64,000 nucleotides of DNA from Pedobacter sp. Hv1. Its GTDB lineage: Bacteria; Bacteroidota; Bacteroidia; Sphingobacteriales; Sphingobacteriaceae. The stretch lies in NCBI RefSeq assembly GCF_001412215.1, contig NZ_LLWP01000003.1:248001-312000 (forward strand), in the 5' to 3' direction. This document shows, in pieces, positions 1-7,783 of the stretch. Within the stretch, counting starts at the first letter, position 1. The number at the start of each line of letters is the position of its first letter. Made by a program: the position numbers and the translations under genes. The notes under the pieces are model-generated. The model was given only the letters and a program-made list of their open reading frames with translations, was not told where the DNA came from and made no database searches.

Positions 1-1129
1 GATGCAGCGTTTGTGTTACAAAAGCAACAGCATCATACAATGGCATGCCAATGCTATCTGTAAATTCTAATGGTGCAGCCCCAGTACCACCTTCGGCACC
101 ATCAACGGTAATAAAATCAGGGATAATCCCTGTTAAGGTAATGGCCTCGCATATTTTAACAAATTCCTGTTTGTTACCAATGCACAGTTTAAAACCAACA
201 GGCTTGTAACCGGAAAGGGTTCTTAAGAAACCTACAAAACGGATCATATCAACCGGATTGGCAAAGCTACTGTGTGCTGGTGGCGAGTATACCGTAGTGA
301 GAGGGGTTACATTCCTAATTGCTGCAATTTCAACTGTATTTTTACCAGCTGGTAATATCCCACCATGCCCAGGTTTAGCCCCTTGCGAAAGCTTCAGCTC
401 AATCATTTTCACCTTTTCTTGTGCTGCAACGGCTTTAAATAATGGTGGGCTAAACTTACCAAATGCATCTCTGCAACCAAAGTACCCAGTTCCAATCTGC
501 CATATCAAATCGCCACCTTGCAAATGATATTCACTAATGCCCCCTTCGCCAGTATTGTGTGCAAAACCTCCTATTTTGGCTCCTTCATTTAACGAGGCAA
601 TGGCCGTTTTACTTAAGGCACCATAACTCATGGCACCAATATTCAGAATGCTTGCACTGTAATGCTGTTTACATAAATTATTCCCAATAGTTACCCTTAA
701 ATTGTGTTTTACCTTTAGCGGGAATATAGAATGTGACACCCATTCGTACCCTGGTTTATTGGGGTCTTCTTGCATGCCAAATGCAACGGTCTGTCTTACA
801 TCTTTTGCCCTTTGGTAAACAATAGAACGTTGCCTTCTGCTAAAGGGTTTTCCATCTAAATCTGATTCTAAAAAGTATTGTCGCAACTCTGGACTGATGG
901 ACTCAAAGAAATAGCGGAAATAGCCTAATAAAGGGAAATTATAAAGAATGGTATGTTGTTTTTGAAATACATTATATAGGGCTAACAGCAATAGTCCAAC
1001 GGTAAAGGGCAATAGCCAGAACCAATGGGTGGATGTAAACATGGCTTTAAAAAGCACAAATGCATTAAGGCCGATTAGTGCTAAAATAATAATAGCTCTA
1101 ATCGAAGGTCTTTTCAGATCTCGAAACAT
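1..1129 (-). CDS. FMN-binding glutamate synthase family protein (3' end cut by window)
   Basis: The reverse strand reads in one open frame from an ATG at 1129 to the window edge, so the C-terminus is missing; about 376 residues are present. The N-terminus has two hydrophobic stretches (about residues 10-30 and 35-55), so this is the membrane-anchored variant of the family. The body carries the glutamate-synthase-like FMN barrel: a segment with SILNIGAMSYGALSK, then GGFAHNTGEGG, then KPGHGGILP, then PPAHSSF, and finally DGAEGGTGAAP near the cut. These match the synthase domain of the glutamate synthase large subunit without the amidotransferase domain. The substrate of these stand-alone proteins is not settled. 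It is transcribed away from the porin gene. Confidence 0.9.
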   Translation of the reverse strand, partial: MFRDLKRPSIRAIIILALIGLNAFVLFKAMFTSTHWFWLLPFTVGLLLLALYNVFQKQHTILYNFPLLGYFRYFFESISPELRQYFLESDLDGKPFSRRQRSIVYQRAKDVRQTVAFGMQEDPNKPGYEWVSHSIFPLKVKHNLRVTIGNNLCKQHYSASILNIGAMSYGALSKTAIASLNEGAKIGGFAHNTGEGGISEYHLQGGDLIWQIGTGYFGCRDAFGKFSPPLFKAVAAQEKVKMIELKLSQGAKPGHGGILPAGKNTVEIAAIRNVTPLTTVYSPPAHSSFANPVDMIRFVGFLRTLSGYKPVGFKLCIGNKQEFVKICEAITLTGIIPDFITVDGAEGGTGAAPLEFTDSIGMPLYDAVAFVTQTLH

Positions 1130-1165
1130 GGAAATAGAAATTAATTTTGAAAAAAGGAAATACTA

Positions 1166-1208
1166 GAAAAATCCCCCAGACCTAAACAGTTGTTTTAAAA
1201 GACTGGGG
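1166..1208 (-). terminator. Rho-independent terminator behind the 53-aa ORF
   Basis: On the minus strand CCCCAG and CTGGGG pair (1203-1208 with 1174-1179), with an inner AAACA/TGTTT pairing, and the hairpin is followed by GGATTTTTC. It overlaps the stop codon of the small minus-strand ORF, which supports that ORF being a separate transcript upstream of the glutamate synthase-like gene. Confidence 0.5.
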
Positions 1209-1356
1209 CGGTAGTATTGAAGTCCTTAAAGGCAGAGAAAAAATATAACTCGCAGCAACAGCCGTTGTATGCTTTGGTACAAGCAGTACTATTCCCTACA
1301 ATAGCCGTTGGGGTATTGTTAATAGGAAAGCTGATATGAACATTGCTGTTTTTCAT
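1195..1356 (-). CDS. candidate small Cys-rich protein, 53 aa, unknown
   Basis: ATG at 1356 opens a 53-codon frame ending in TAA. The product has no signal peptide, but a cluster of cysteines (C26, then C33-C35 in NGCCCELYFF) sits in the second half. A perfect Bacteroidota -7 box (TAGGTTTG, 1364-1371) lies only 7 bases before the ATG, implying an almost leaderless mRNA, and a terminator-like hairpin overlaps the stop. I do not recognise the family. It could be a chance ORF in a short non-coding RNA; promoter and terminator fit either reading. Confidence 0.35.
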   Translation of the reverse strand: MKNSNVHISFPINNTPTAIVGNSTACTKAYNGCCCELYFFSAFKDFNTTAPVF

Positions 1357-1363
1357 CTGAGCA

Positions 1364-1371
1364 CAAACCTA
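1364..1371 (-). promoter_or_regulatory. -7 promoter box of the small minus-strand transcript
   Basis: The minus strand reads TAGGTTTG, a full match to the TAnnTTTG element of Bacteroidota primary-sigma promoters. I see no convincing -33 TTTG at the expected distance, so support is partial. Confidence 0.35.
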
Positions 1372-1664
1372 GCAATTATTCTGTACTAAAAAGAAGATTT
1401 ATGCTTTAATGGGTGATTTTACAGCATTTTGACAACATTCTGATCAACAGAAGAAGCTTTAAACCACCAGAAATGTTAATGAGTTTGTATAGCAGGCACT
1501 ACAATTTTGCTTCAATCAACTCGCTCAAATGTTCATCAAACCAGTTTCGCTATTAATAACTGTAAATCAATTACTTAACACTTAAAAACCCTTATATATA
1601 AGCTTTAGTTGATGAGTTTTGGCATGGTTATTACAGTTAGTCTTGTAGATTAACAACATAAACT
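1372..1664. other. non-coding spacer before the porin gene
   Basis: About 290 AT-rich bases between the small minus-strand transcript and the porin-family ATG. It should hold the porin promoter, but I see no box matching both consensus elements, no RNA gene and no repeat. Confidence 0.5.
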
Positions 1665-2291
1665 ATGAAAAAATTATTCGTTATTGGTTTTGGTTTAGTG
1701 CTATCTGCTTTAACCTTAACTACTAAAGCACAAAACATGGATGCCAAATTTGGGATCAAAGCTGGTGGTAATTTAATGATGGGCGGAAAGTTTGAAGCAG
1801 GTGGTGCTTCTTATACCTCTAAATATGTTCCAGGATTTCAGGCCGGAATCTTTTTAGATCTTCCATTAAGTGAAAGATTGTCGTTTATGCCAGAGGTGAT
1901 GTATGCCCAAAAAGGTTCAAAATTTGAAGGAAGTATTTCTAGTACTACTGGCGAGATTAGAACAAAAGCAGCTTATATCGATATTCCAGTATTGTTGGCC
2001 ATTAATGCAACACCAGAATTACATTTTGTACTAGGTCCGCAGGCTTCTTTGTTGTTGAACCAAAAAACAACTACCTATGTAAATGGTCAAAGCATTGGTT
2101 CTACTACAGATAAGGATGACTTTAGGAAATCTATTGCTGGCGGGATTGTTGGTTTAGGGTATAAACTAAACCCGAACATGAACCTTAACGCTCGTTACAA
2201 TATGGACTTCCAATCTGTTGGGAAAGATGACGTTAATCAGGATAAGGCACGTTTTAGTGGTTTTGCCCTTTCTCTTGGTTATAGTTTCTAA
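1665..2291 (+). CDS. porin family / outer-membrane beta-barrel protein
   Basis: This 208-residue protein starts with a signal peptide (positively charged MKK, hydrophobic core, cleavage near the TKAQ at residues 20-23). The mature part is alternating hydrophobic/polar strands with Gly and aromatic residues. It opens with KFGIKAGGNLMMGG and ends in the C-terminal aromatic strand LSLGYSF that outer-membrane insertion needs. This is the pattern of the small OMP_b-brl_2 barrels common in Bacteroidota. Function beyond an outer-membrane barrel cannot be told. It is monocistronic with a strong terminator behind it. Confidence 0.85.
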   Translation: MKKLFVIGFGLVLSALTLTTKAQNMDAKFGIKAGGNLMMGGKFEAGGASYTSKYVPGFQAGIFLDLPLSERLSFMPEVMYAQKGSKFEGSISSTTGEIRTKAAYIDIPVLLAINATPELHFVLGPQASLLLNQKTTTYVNGQSIGSTTDKDDFRKSIAGGIVGLGYKLNPNMNLNARYNMDFQSVGKDDVNQDKARFSGFALSLGYSF

Positions 2292-2314
2292 TTAACGCCT
2301 TAACTCTAAAGTGG

Positions 2315-2346
2315 CCCTCGTATCCGTAAGGAACGGGGGTTTTTTG
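2315..2346 (+). terminator. terminator of the porin gene
   Basis: CCCTCGT pairs with ACGGGGG (one G-T wobble) across a 12-base loop, followed at once by a run of T. It begins 23 bases after the stop codon. Confidence 0.8.
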
Positions 2347-2500
2347 TATATTCTGGCTCAATAAAAGGTTGTTTAAACCTTAGCCTTTCTTAGTATTCTC
2401 AGGGGGTGAGCATCATTACTAAACTTAACCATATAGGAACATAGTACACAAAGTGGTATCATCTCCCCTTAATTCTTTTCTTTTTTACCATCTTAGACAC
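2347..2500. other. intergenic spacer, nothing recognised
   Basis: AT-rich DNA between the porin terminator and the palindrome at 2501. I see no ORF of note, RNA gene or repeat in it. The 178 bases after the palindrome (2540-2717) should carry the SDR promoter; a CATCTTTG near 2686 is one base off the -7 consensus. Confidence 0.4.
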
Positions 2501-2539
2501 CTCAGGAAGTCTAAGTATGCAGGGTTTAGACTTCCTGAG
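2501..2539. repeat. 14-bp perfect inverted repeat (hairpin)
   Basis: CTCAGGAAGTCTAA (2501-2514) is exactly complementary to 2526-2539 with an 11-base loop. An outer pair, CACCTCA near 2498 and TGAGGTG near 2546, could form an alternative stem. No T-run follows on either strand, so it is not a canonical terminator. It resembles a REP-type palindrome. Confidence 0.75.
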
Positions 2540-2717
2540 CATTTTGAGGTGGTGAATAGGATTAGAGACATAACGATACTAACCTTTTCTTAATGCCTTC
2601 ATGTTTAACCCTTATCTTAAAAACGCTTCGTATTTTTTATGTAATACTATAACTTCTGTATCTTTTGTTGGCGTACTTTGCTCCATCTTTGCATTATCGT
2701 TTTAACATAAAAGATAC

Positions 2718-3458
2718 ATGGTCAATTTAACAGGTAAAGTAATTCTGGTAACTGGTTCTTCGAGAGGAATTGGGGCTACCATAGCGCATCAATTGGCAGC
2801 GGCTGGTGCTAAAGTTATCGTAAACTATGCTGGCGGGCAGCTTGCCGCTGAAGAAGTGGTACACCAGATCAACAACAAAGGTGGCGATGCCATTGCGTTA
2901 CAGGCTGATGTGAGCAAAACGGATCAAGTTAAAAGCTTATTCGACCAAGCGATTGCTCATTATGGTAAAATAGATGTATTGGTAAACAATGCAGGCATTA
3001 TGATCAACAGCTTGATCAAAGATACTACCGACGAAGATTTCAACAGACAGTTTGATATCAATGTAAAAGGTACTTTTAACACTTTACGTGAGGCTGCCAC
3101 CCGCTTGGCAGACAGCGGGAGCATTATCAACTTTTCTACTTCAGTTAACCGCTTAATGTTGCCTACTTATGGCACTTATGTAGCTACAAAGGCTGCCGTT
3201 GAGCAATTGACCCGTGTTTTTGCCAAAGAGGTTGGTGCAAGGGGGATTAATGTCAATTCTATTTCTCCAGGGCCTACCAATACCGAACTGTTTACACAGG
3301 GTAAATCGCAAGAGTTGATTGATCGCTTGGCTTCGCTCTCTGCTTTTAACCGGATTGCTGAACCTGATGATATTGCCAATGTGGTGGTTTTCTTGGCCAG
3401 CGATGAAGCCAAATGGATTACTGCACAGAATTTGGGAGCTAATGGAGGGATGGCTTAA
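2718..3458 (+). CDS. SDR family NAD(P)-dependent oxidoreductase
   Basis: A 246-residue classical short-chain dehydrogenase. The dinucleotide-binding TGSSRGIG is at residues 12-19, the structural NNAG at 90-93, the catalytic Ser in FSTS near 140, and the active-site Y154-VAT-K158. PGPTNTELF follows and the usual C-terminus SDEAKWITAQNLGANGG ends it. The closest pattern is 3-oxoacyl-ACP-reductase-like or glucose-dehydrogenase-like SDRs; the substrate is not predictable. It stands alone, without a fatty-acid gene beside it, so FabG itself is unlikely. Confidence 0.9.
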   Translation: MVNLTGKVILVTGSSRGIGATIAHQLAAAGAKVIVNYAGGQLAAEEVVHQINNKGGDAIALQADVSKTDQVKSLFDQAIAHYGKIDVLVNNAGIMINSLIKDTTDEDFNRQFDINVKGTFNTLREAATRLADSGSIINFSTSVNRLMLPTYGTYVATKAAVEQLTRVFAKEVGARGINVNSISPGPTNTELFTQGKSQELIDRLASLSAFNRIAEPDDIANVVVFLASDEAKWITAQNLGANGGMA

Positions 3459-3678
3459 GGATAGTGGTTAATTTGCTCAATGGTTCATTAGGTTGTGGGT
3501 TCAATAGCTCATTACTTAATTGTGGAGATTATTTAGTATTCCGACATCTTATTTTTCAGGCAAAAATTACACAACACACTGTTTATCAAAAATATAATCG
3601 TAAAAAAGGAGTCGAATTGGTATATTAGTATATTGTATCTTTCATGCAACATATAATTTTACCAGTTGTCTTTTGTAT

Positions 3679-4764
3679 ATGCTGAAAAATTTAATTCTGA
3701 CATTCGTCCTGTTAACTATAGGCACTGTCCTTTTTGCCCAAGTATCGAATGACAATCCTTTAAAAACCAAGTTAGATTCTGTTGTTCACAAGGCTGCTCT
3801 TGCCTACCTGAAAGAAAACAAGCGAATGGCGGTTTCATTTGGGTTTGTAGCCAACCATCAATCTTACAGTTACCATTACGGAGAAACTTCTCCTGGTTCT
3901 GGCAAAGCTCCAACTTCACAATCTATTTATGAAATAGGTTCCATCACCAAAACTTTTACCGGTTTATTGGTGGCACATGCGGTTAACGAAGGTAAAATGA
4001 AACTGATGGACGACATTAGAAAGTTTTTGCCCCGTAATTTTGCTAATCTGCAATATCCAAATGGCGACCCTGTAAGGATAATTTATCTACTGGCACATGT
4101 GGCTAAGTTCCCTAACAGTTTTGCCGACGAAGCTAAGGCGACTGCCAATGAAGAATCGTTTTTAAATGATTTAAGCTTGGTTAAATTAGATAGTTTAAAA
4201 GGCTTTAAATATGCTTATTCTAATGTTGGTTATCAATTGTTGGGTTATGCCTTGGAAAGGGTTTATGGCATGCCCTACCAAGATTTGGTACAAAAATATA
4301 TTGCCAAACCTTTGGGCATGACACATACTAAAGTAAGTTTCCCTCCAACCGACCAACCACAGTTATTAAATGGCTATAAAATTAATCAGGAGAAGGCAAA
4401 TTTGATGAGGTTTACTTTTCCGGGTGCTGGTGGTTTAAGGTCTACCTTACCAGATATGCTCAATTACCTGAAATACCAAATGACTGAGCCCGATGCATTG
4501 GTCAAATTGAGCCATAGGATTACTTCTGGCAATATTGACGAGGGTGCCCATGCTTTCCAATGGATGGTTGGCAAATTATGGAACTGGGACTACTATTTAA
4601 CTACAGATGGTGGCACAAGTGGCTTTAGAAGTTTTTGCATCTTTTATCCCGATTACAAAATGGGTTTTATAGCCCTTTCTAATGAAACGGATGAACAAGC
4701 TGGTGGAGATCTGTATCGTTTTTCTGCTGCTGTTTTTAACGAATTGAAAAAAGGAAAATATTAA
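3679..4764 (+). CDS. serine hydrolase, class C beta-lactamase fold
   Basis: The frame opens six bases earlier at a TTG, but the ATG at 3679 directly begins a clean signal peptide (MLKNLILTFVLLTIG..FAQ) and is preferred. The mature protein has the serine-hydrolase motifs SITK (S88, K91) and YSN (Y180-N182) and a C-terminal DGGTSGF box, matching the beta-lactamase/transpeptidase-like family (PF00144). The usual LLTHTSGLP segment is degenerate here (LLAHVAKFPNSF). Such proteins are secreted esterases or peptidases more often than resistance enzymes. Its stop overlaps the convergent neighbour by four bases. Confidence 0.85.
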   Translation: MLKNLILTFVLLTIGTVLFAQVSNDNPLKTKLDSVVHKAALAYLKENKRMAVSFGFVANHQSYSYHYGETSPGSGKAPTSQSIYEIGSITKTFTGLLVAHAVNEGKMKLMDDIRKFLPRNFANLQYPNGDPVRIIYLLAHVAKFPNSFADEAKATANEESFLNDLSLVKLDSLKGFKYAYSNVGYQLLGYALERVYGMPYQDLVQKYIAKPLGMTHTKVSFPPTDQPQLLNGYKINQEKANLMRFTFPGAGGLRSTLPDMLNYLKYQMTEPDALVKLSHRITSGNIDEGAHAFQWMVGKLWNWDYYLTTDGGTSGFRSFCIFYPDYKMGFIALSNETDEQAGGDLYRFSAAVFNELKKGKY

Positions 4765-5525
4765 TCTATCTTACTTTTAGGTTTCGTAAATTCTTTGTAG
4801 CTCTTTTTGATATAGATGTTCAACTCATAATCGGTCATTTTTTTTAATGTGGATATGCTCGGTCTGTACAGGTTCATAAAAGTGATTAACGAATCGCCAG
4901 ACAATTTGGTTAAGCTGGTTATTTTGGTCTTAGAAAAAAGATGATCTACATAAGCAATATGCTCATCTTTTAGCAATAGCTTCTTTAATTTAGTATTTTG
5001 CTCTTTTTTCTTTGTCAACAGATTAACTACCTGTAACACATTTAAACTTACTAACGATGCGGTAGAGTTTGGATTTACATGGGCAAATGGCGATCGATAC
5101 CCTGGGTCTCTCTTAATAAACATATCTGTAAAACCCGGTCCCTTATAAGTAAATACCTTGGCATATTCTTTCCGTAGACTTACTGAATCGAGTTTATAAT
5201 TACGGTTAGTTTTAACCATAATTTCTTTCAATGCAACAACATTTTGTTTGAGATAGATGTATACCGAATCTGTTAACATTTTACCTCCAATTGTAAGTTC
5301 TGCTGTTTCATAGCCCATCATCCGTATCGCTATTGTTTCTCCTACCTTTAACTTACTGATCGTAAATTGACCTGTATTGCTTGTAAGTATGGTCTGAGTA
5401 GCGCTAATAATTTGGACATTGGCAATGGGTAATTTGGTCACTGCGTCTTTTACAAATCCATTTATATTTTGGGCAAAAAGCTGTGTTGAAAGGGAGGAAA
5501 ACAGGATGATCAGGAAAAATCTCAT
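4761..5525 (-). CDS. carboxypeptidase-like regulatory domain protein
   Basis: 254 residues with a signal peptide (MRFFLIILFSSLSTQLFAQ). Then comes a CarboxypepD_reg-like beta-sandwich of about 75 residues (NINGFVKDAVTKLPIANVQI ... GQFTISKLKVGETIAI), then a charged helical C-terminal half. The layout matches the three tandem paralogues near 27-29 kb: signal, regulatory domain, a conserved L-x-x-FM-x-x-YRP motif (here FMNLYRPS), and a C-terminal KKSYKEF. Exported, probably in the periplasm or on the outer membrane; function unknown. Confidence 0.75.
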   Translation of the reverse strand: MRFFLIILFSSLSTQLFAQNINGFVKDAVTKLPIANVQIISATQTILTSNTGQFTISKLKVGETIAIRMMGYETAELTIGGKMLTDSVYIYLKQNVVALKEIMVKTNRNYKLDSVSLRKEYAKVFTYKGPGFTDMFIKRDPGYRSPFAHVNPNSTASLVSLNVLQVVNLLTKKKEQNTKLKKLLLKDEHIAYVDHLFSKTKITSLTKLSGDSLITFMNLYRPSISTLKKMTDYELNIYIKKSYKEFTKPKSKID

Positions 5526-5658
5526 TGCATGTTGATATGGAAGCCAATAATAAGCTTTATTAAAAGATCTCTTAAAATTTTAACAGAGATTAACATTTTT
5601 TTTTGCGCTGAGAATGTTAATCATTAACCCTTATATTTGGTTGATCAAATAAAATCTG

Positions 5659-5874
5659 ATGCCAGAACTACTCCTTTTATGTTTCATGTTGATCCCACAA
5701 TTGGTGGCTGGAGTTTTTGCCAAAAATATAGGGCGAAGTTTTTGGTTCTGGTTTTTCATTTCTTTTTTAATCCCTATTATTTCTTTAATCGTACTGCTGT
5801 GCTTAGATAATAAAAAAGAAGAGCGCAAGGGCTATGAGCTAGCAGATCATGTGCAAAAAAGAGAGCATTTATAA
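5659..5874 (+). CDS. small two-helix membrane protein, unknown
   Basis: 71 residues with two hydrophobic segments (about 3-18 and 27-47, the second aromatic-rich: FWFWFFISFLIPIISLIVLL), then a charged tail DNKKEERKGYELADH. This is the usual look of a small inner-membrane protein. It lies about 90 bases before the sensor kinase on the same strand and could be its partner. No family recognised. Confidence 0.6.
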   Translation: MPELLLLCFMLIPQLVAGVFAKNIGRSFWFWFFISFLIPIISLIVLLCLDNKKEERKGYELADHVQKREHL

Positions 5875-5966
5875 GACATTTGCTACGTTCGTCATGCTCA
5901 TGGTTACGCTCGTGTACTTTCTCTTTTCGCTTTAAGATAGTTTTTGTTGTTTTGTTTCGTACTTTA

Positions 5967-7049
5967 ATGTCTATCAAGATGAAAAGCGAAACAAAGGGTC
6001 TATCGTTATACTGGAAATGCCAACTCATTGGTTGGTCTTTGGCTTCGTTTTATTGGATGTTGATGGGCATTATCGGCACCAATTTTAGTATCAGGTTGGC
6101 CATTATCCATTTTATTGGAGACCTGATCATTTACATCCTACCTACCCATTTGTTCAGAGTCCTTTCTTTACGCAATAATTGGGGCGAGTTAAGGCCCAAA
6201 CAATTGTTACCTATTGCCATACCTGCCATTATTTTATTAGGATTGGTATTTATGGTACTTACCCTAGGTAAAAACTACCTGATTGGTGCCCATCTGCATC
6301 CACAGTTATACGGTAATTTTGTTGACTACTTTAACAAAAATTGGATTGTAACCTGGATGACAGGTATTAGGCTAATGTCTATCTGGGTGCTAGCCTATTA
6401 TGCTTACCATTTTGCACAGGCAGAAATCAAAGCCAATAGAGAAAATGCAAGGTTAGCTTTAGTGGCCAAAAATGCACAATTAGAACAATTACGGGCACAG
6501 CTGAATCCTCATTTTTTCTTTAATTCTTTAAACAATATCAAAGGTTTGGTAATTGAAAACCCTACCGGAGCGAGAAGAGCTATCGACTTACTTTCAGATC
6601 TTTTGCGTTCGTCGCTCTATGGGGGCGATGCTACTTTGATTGCCTTAGCGCAGGAAATAGACCTGATTAGAGATTACCTTGAATTAGAGAAGATGCGTTT
6701 TGAAGATCGCTTACAATGGGACATTATTGTAGATGAGAAGGTGAAAAGTACATTGGTGTTACCTTTAAGTATACAAACCTTGGTAGAAAATGCCATTAAA
6801 CATGGTATTGCGCAATGCAAAGATGGTGGCACCATATTGATCAGGGTTAACCAAGAACAAGGAAATTTACGTGTAACCGTACGTAATGAGGGAAATTTAA
6901 AGGAAGAAAACACCAGAGGTTTAGGGTTGAAGAATTTAAGAGAAAGACTAGACTTACAGTTTAATGGACAGGCTGTATTTACTTTGGTCCCTCTGGGTGA
7001 TGATTTTGTTTTAGCTACGTTAGTAATGCCAATTTATGAACAGGTTTAA
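5967..7049 (+). CDS. LytS-type sensor histidine kinase
   Basis: The frame is open from 5880, but its first 29 residues are Arg/Ser/Phe-rich and unlike any kinase; ATG at 5967 (or 5979) gives the expected start. Four hydrophobic helices span roughly residues 10-160, followed by a short coiled coil. Then comes the His_kinase domain signature LRAQLNPHFFFNSLNNI with the phospho-accepting His, and an ATPase domain with LVENAIKHGI (N box) and GLGLKNLRERL (G box). It has no periplasmic sensor domain, so the signal is probably sensed in the membrane. The last 14 bases overlap the regulator gene: a translationally coupled pair. Confidence 0.9.
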   Translation: MSIKMKSETKGLSLYWKCQLIGWSLASFYWMLMGIIGTNFSIRLAIIHFIGDLIIYILPTHLFRVLSLRNNWGELRPKQLLPIAIPAIILLGLVFMVLTLGKNYLIGAHLHPQLYGNFVDYFNKNWIVTWMTGIRLMSIWVLAYYAYHFAQAEIKANRENARLALVAKNAQLEQLRAQLNPHFFFNSLNNIKGLVIENPTGARRAIDLLSDLLRSSLYGGDATLIALAQEIDLIRDYLELEKMRFEDRLQWDIIVDEKVKSTLVLPLSIQTLVENAIKHGIAQCKDGGTILIRVNQEQGNLRVTVRNEGNLKEENTRGLGLKNLRERLDLQFNGQAVFTLVPLGDDFVLATLVMPIYEQV

Positions 7050-7755
7050 GGTAATTGTAATTGACGATGAGCGCTTGGCCCGTGAAGAGATGAAACGAAG
7101 CTTGGCCGCATACCCCGAACTCGAGATAGTTGGCGAAGCTGCTAATGCTGATGAGGCTGAATTGTTGATCAATACCTTACAGCCTGCTTTGATCTTTCTG
7201 GATATCCAAATGCCGGGGCGTTCTGGCTTTGACCTCTTAGAAGGGCTTACCATAATACCTGAAGTCATTTTTACTACGGCTTTCGATCAATATGCAGTAA
7301 AGGCTTTTGAGCTGAGCGCATTGGATTACCTGGTAAAACCCATTAGACAAGAAAGGTTAGAAAAAGCCATGGAAAAGGCAAGAAATAGACTGAACCTCAA
7401 TTTTGCCAACGGGAATGCCTTACTTGTTACACATAGTTTATTTGTTAAAGAAGGGGATAAATATCATTTGATACCGGTTAAGGATATTTATGTCATCGAA
7501 TCGATAGGTAACTATGTGCGTTTATATTTTAATAAGGAACGGGTGTTTTTGAAACGCTCGTTAAGTTTGATGGAACGTGCTTTAGATGAATCTGTTTTTT
7601 TCAGGATCAACCGTACCCTAATTGTGAACACCACTTTTATAAGGGCTGTTGATATGGAGACCAATGGGCGATTGGTATTGACTTTGGCCAATGGTGATCG
7701 GCATACGGTTTCTAGTAGGCAAACAGCTGTATTTAAAACACGTAACCTATTTTAA
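7036..7755 (+). CDS. LytTR-family response regulator
   Basis: 239 residues: receiver domain with acidic pair D10-D11, phospho-acceptor D56 in LIFLDIQMPG, Thr in TTAFDQYA and Lys in YLVKPI. It is followed by a C-terminal LytTR DNA-binding domain (about 135-237; IPVKDIYVIESIGNYVRLYF ... RINRTLIVN). It overlaps the kinase upstream. The two hydrolase genes that follow on the same strand begin 28 bases later, so they may be co-transcribed with it or be its targets. Confidence 0.92.
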   Translation: MNRFKVIVIDDERLAREEMKRSLAAYPELEIVGEAANADEAELLINTLQPALIFLDIQMPGRSGFDLLEGLTIIPEVIFTTAFDQYAVKAFELSALDYLVKPIRQERLEKAMEKARNRLNLNFANGNALLVTHSLFVKEGDKYHLIPVKDIYVIESIGNYVRLYFNKERVFLKRSLSLMERALDESVFFRINRTLIVNTTFIRAVDMETNGRLVLTLANGDRHTVSSRQTAVFKTRNLF

Positions 7756-7783
7756 TTAATTATTCAAGTTTTATTTAATTGAT

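Noticed and set aside
5880..5966. N-terminal extension of the first sensor kinase
   Set aside because: Residues before 5967 are a Ser/Arg/Phe-rich translation unlike kinase N-termini; two ATGs follow at the expected point.
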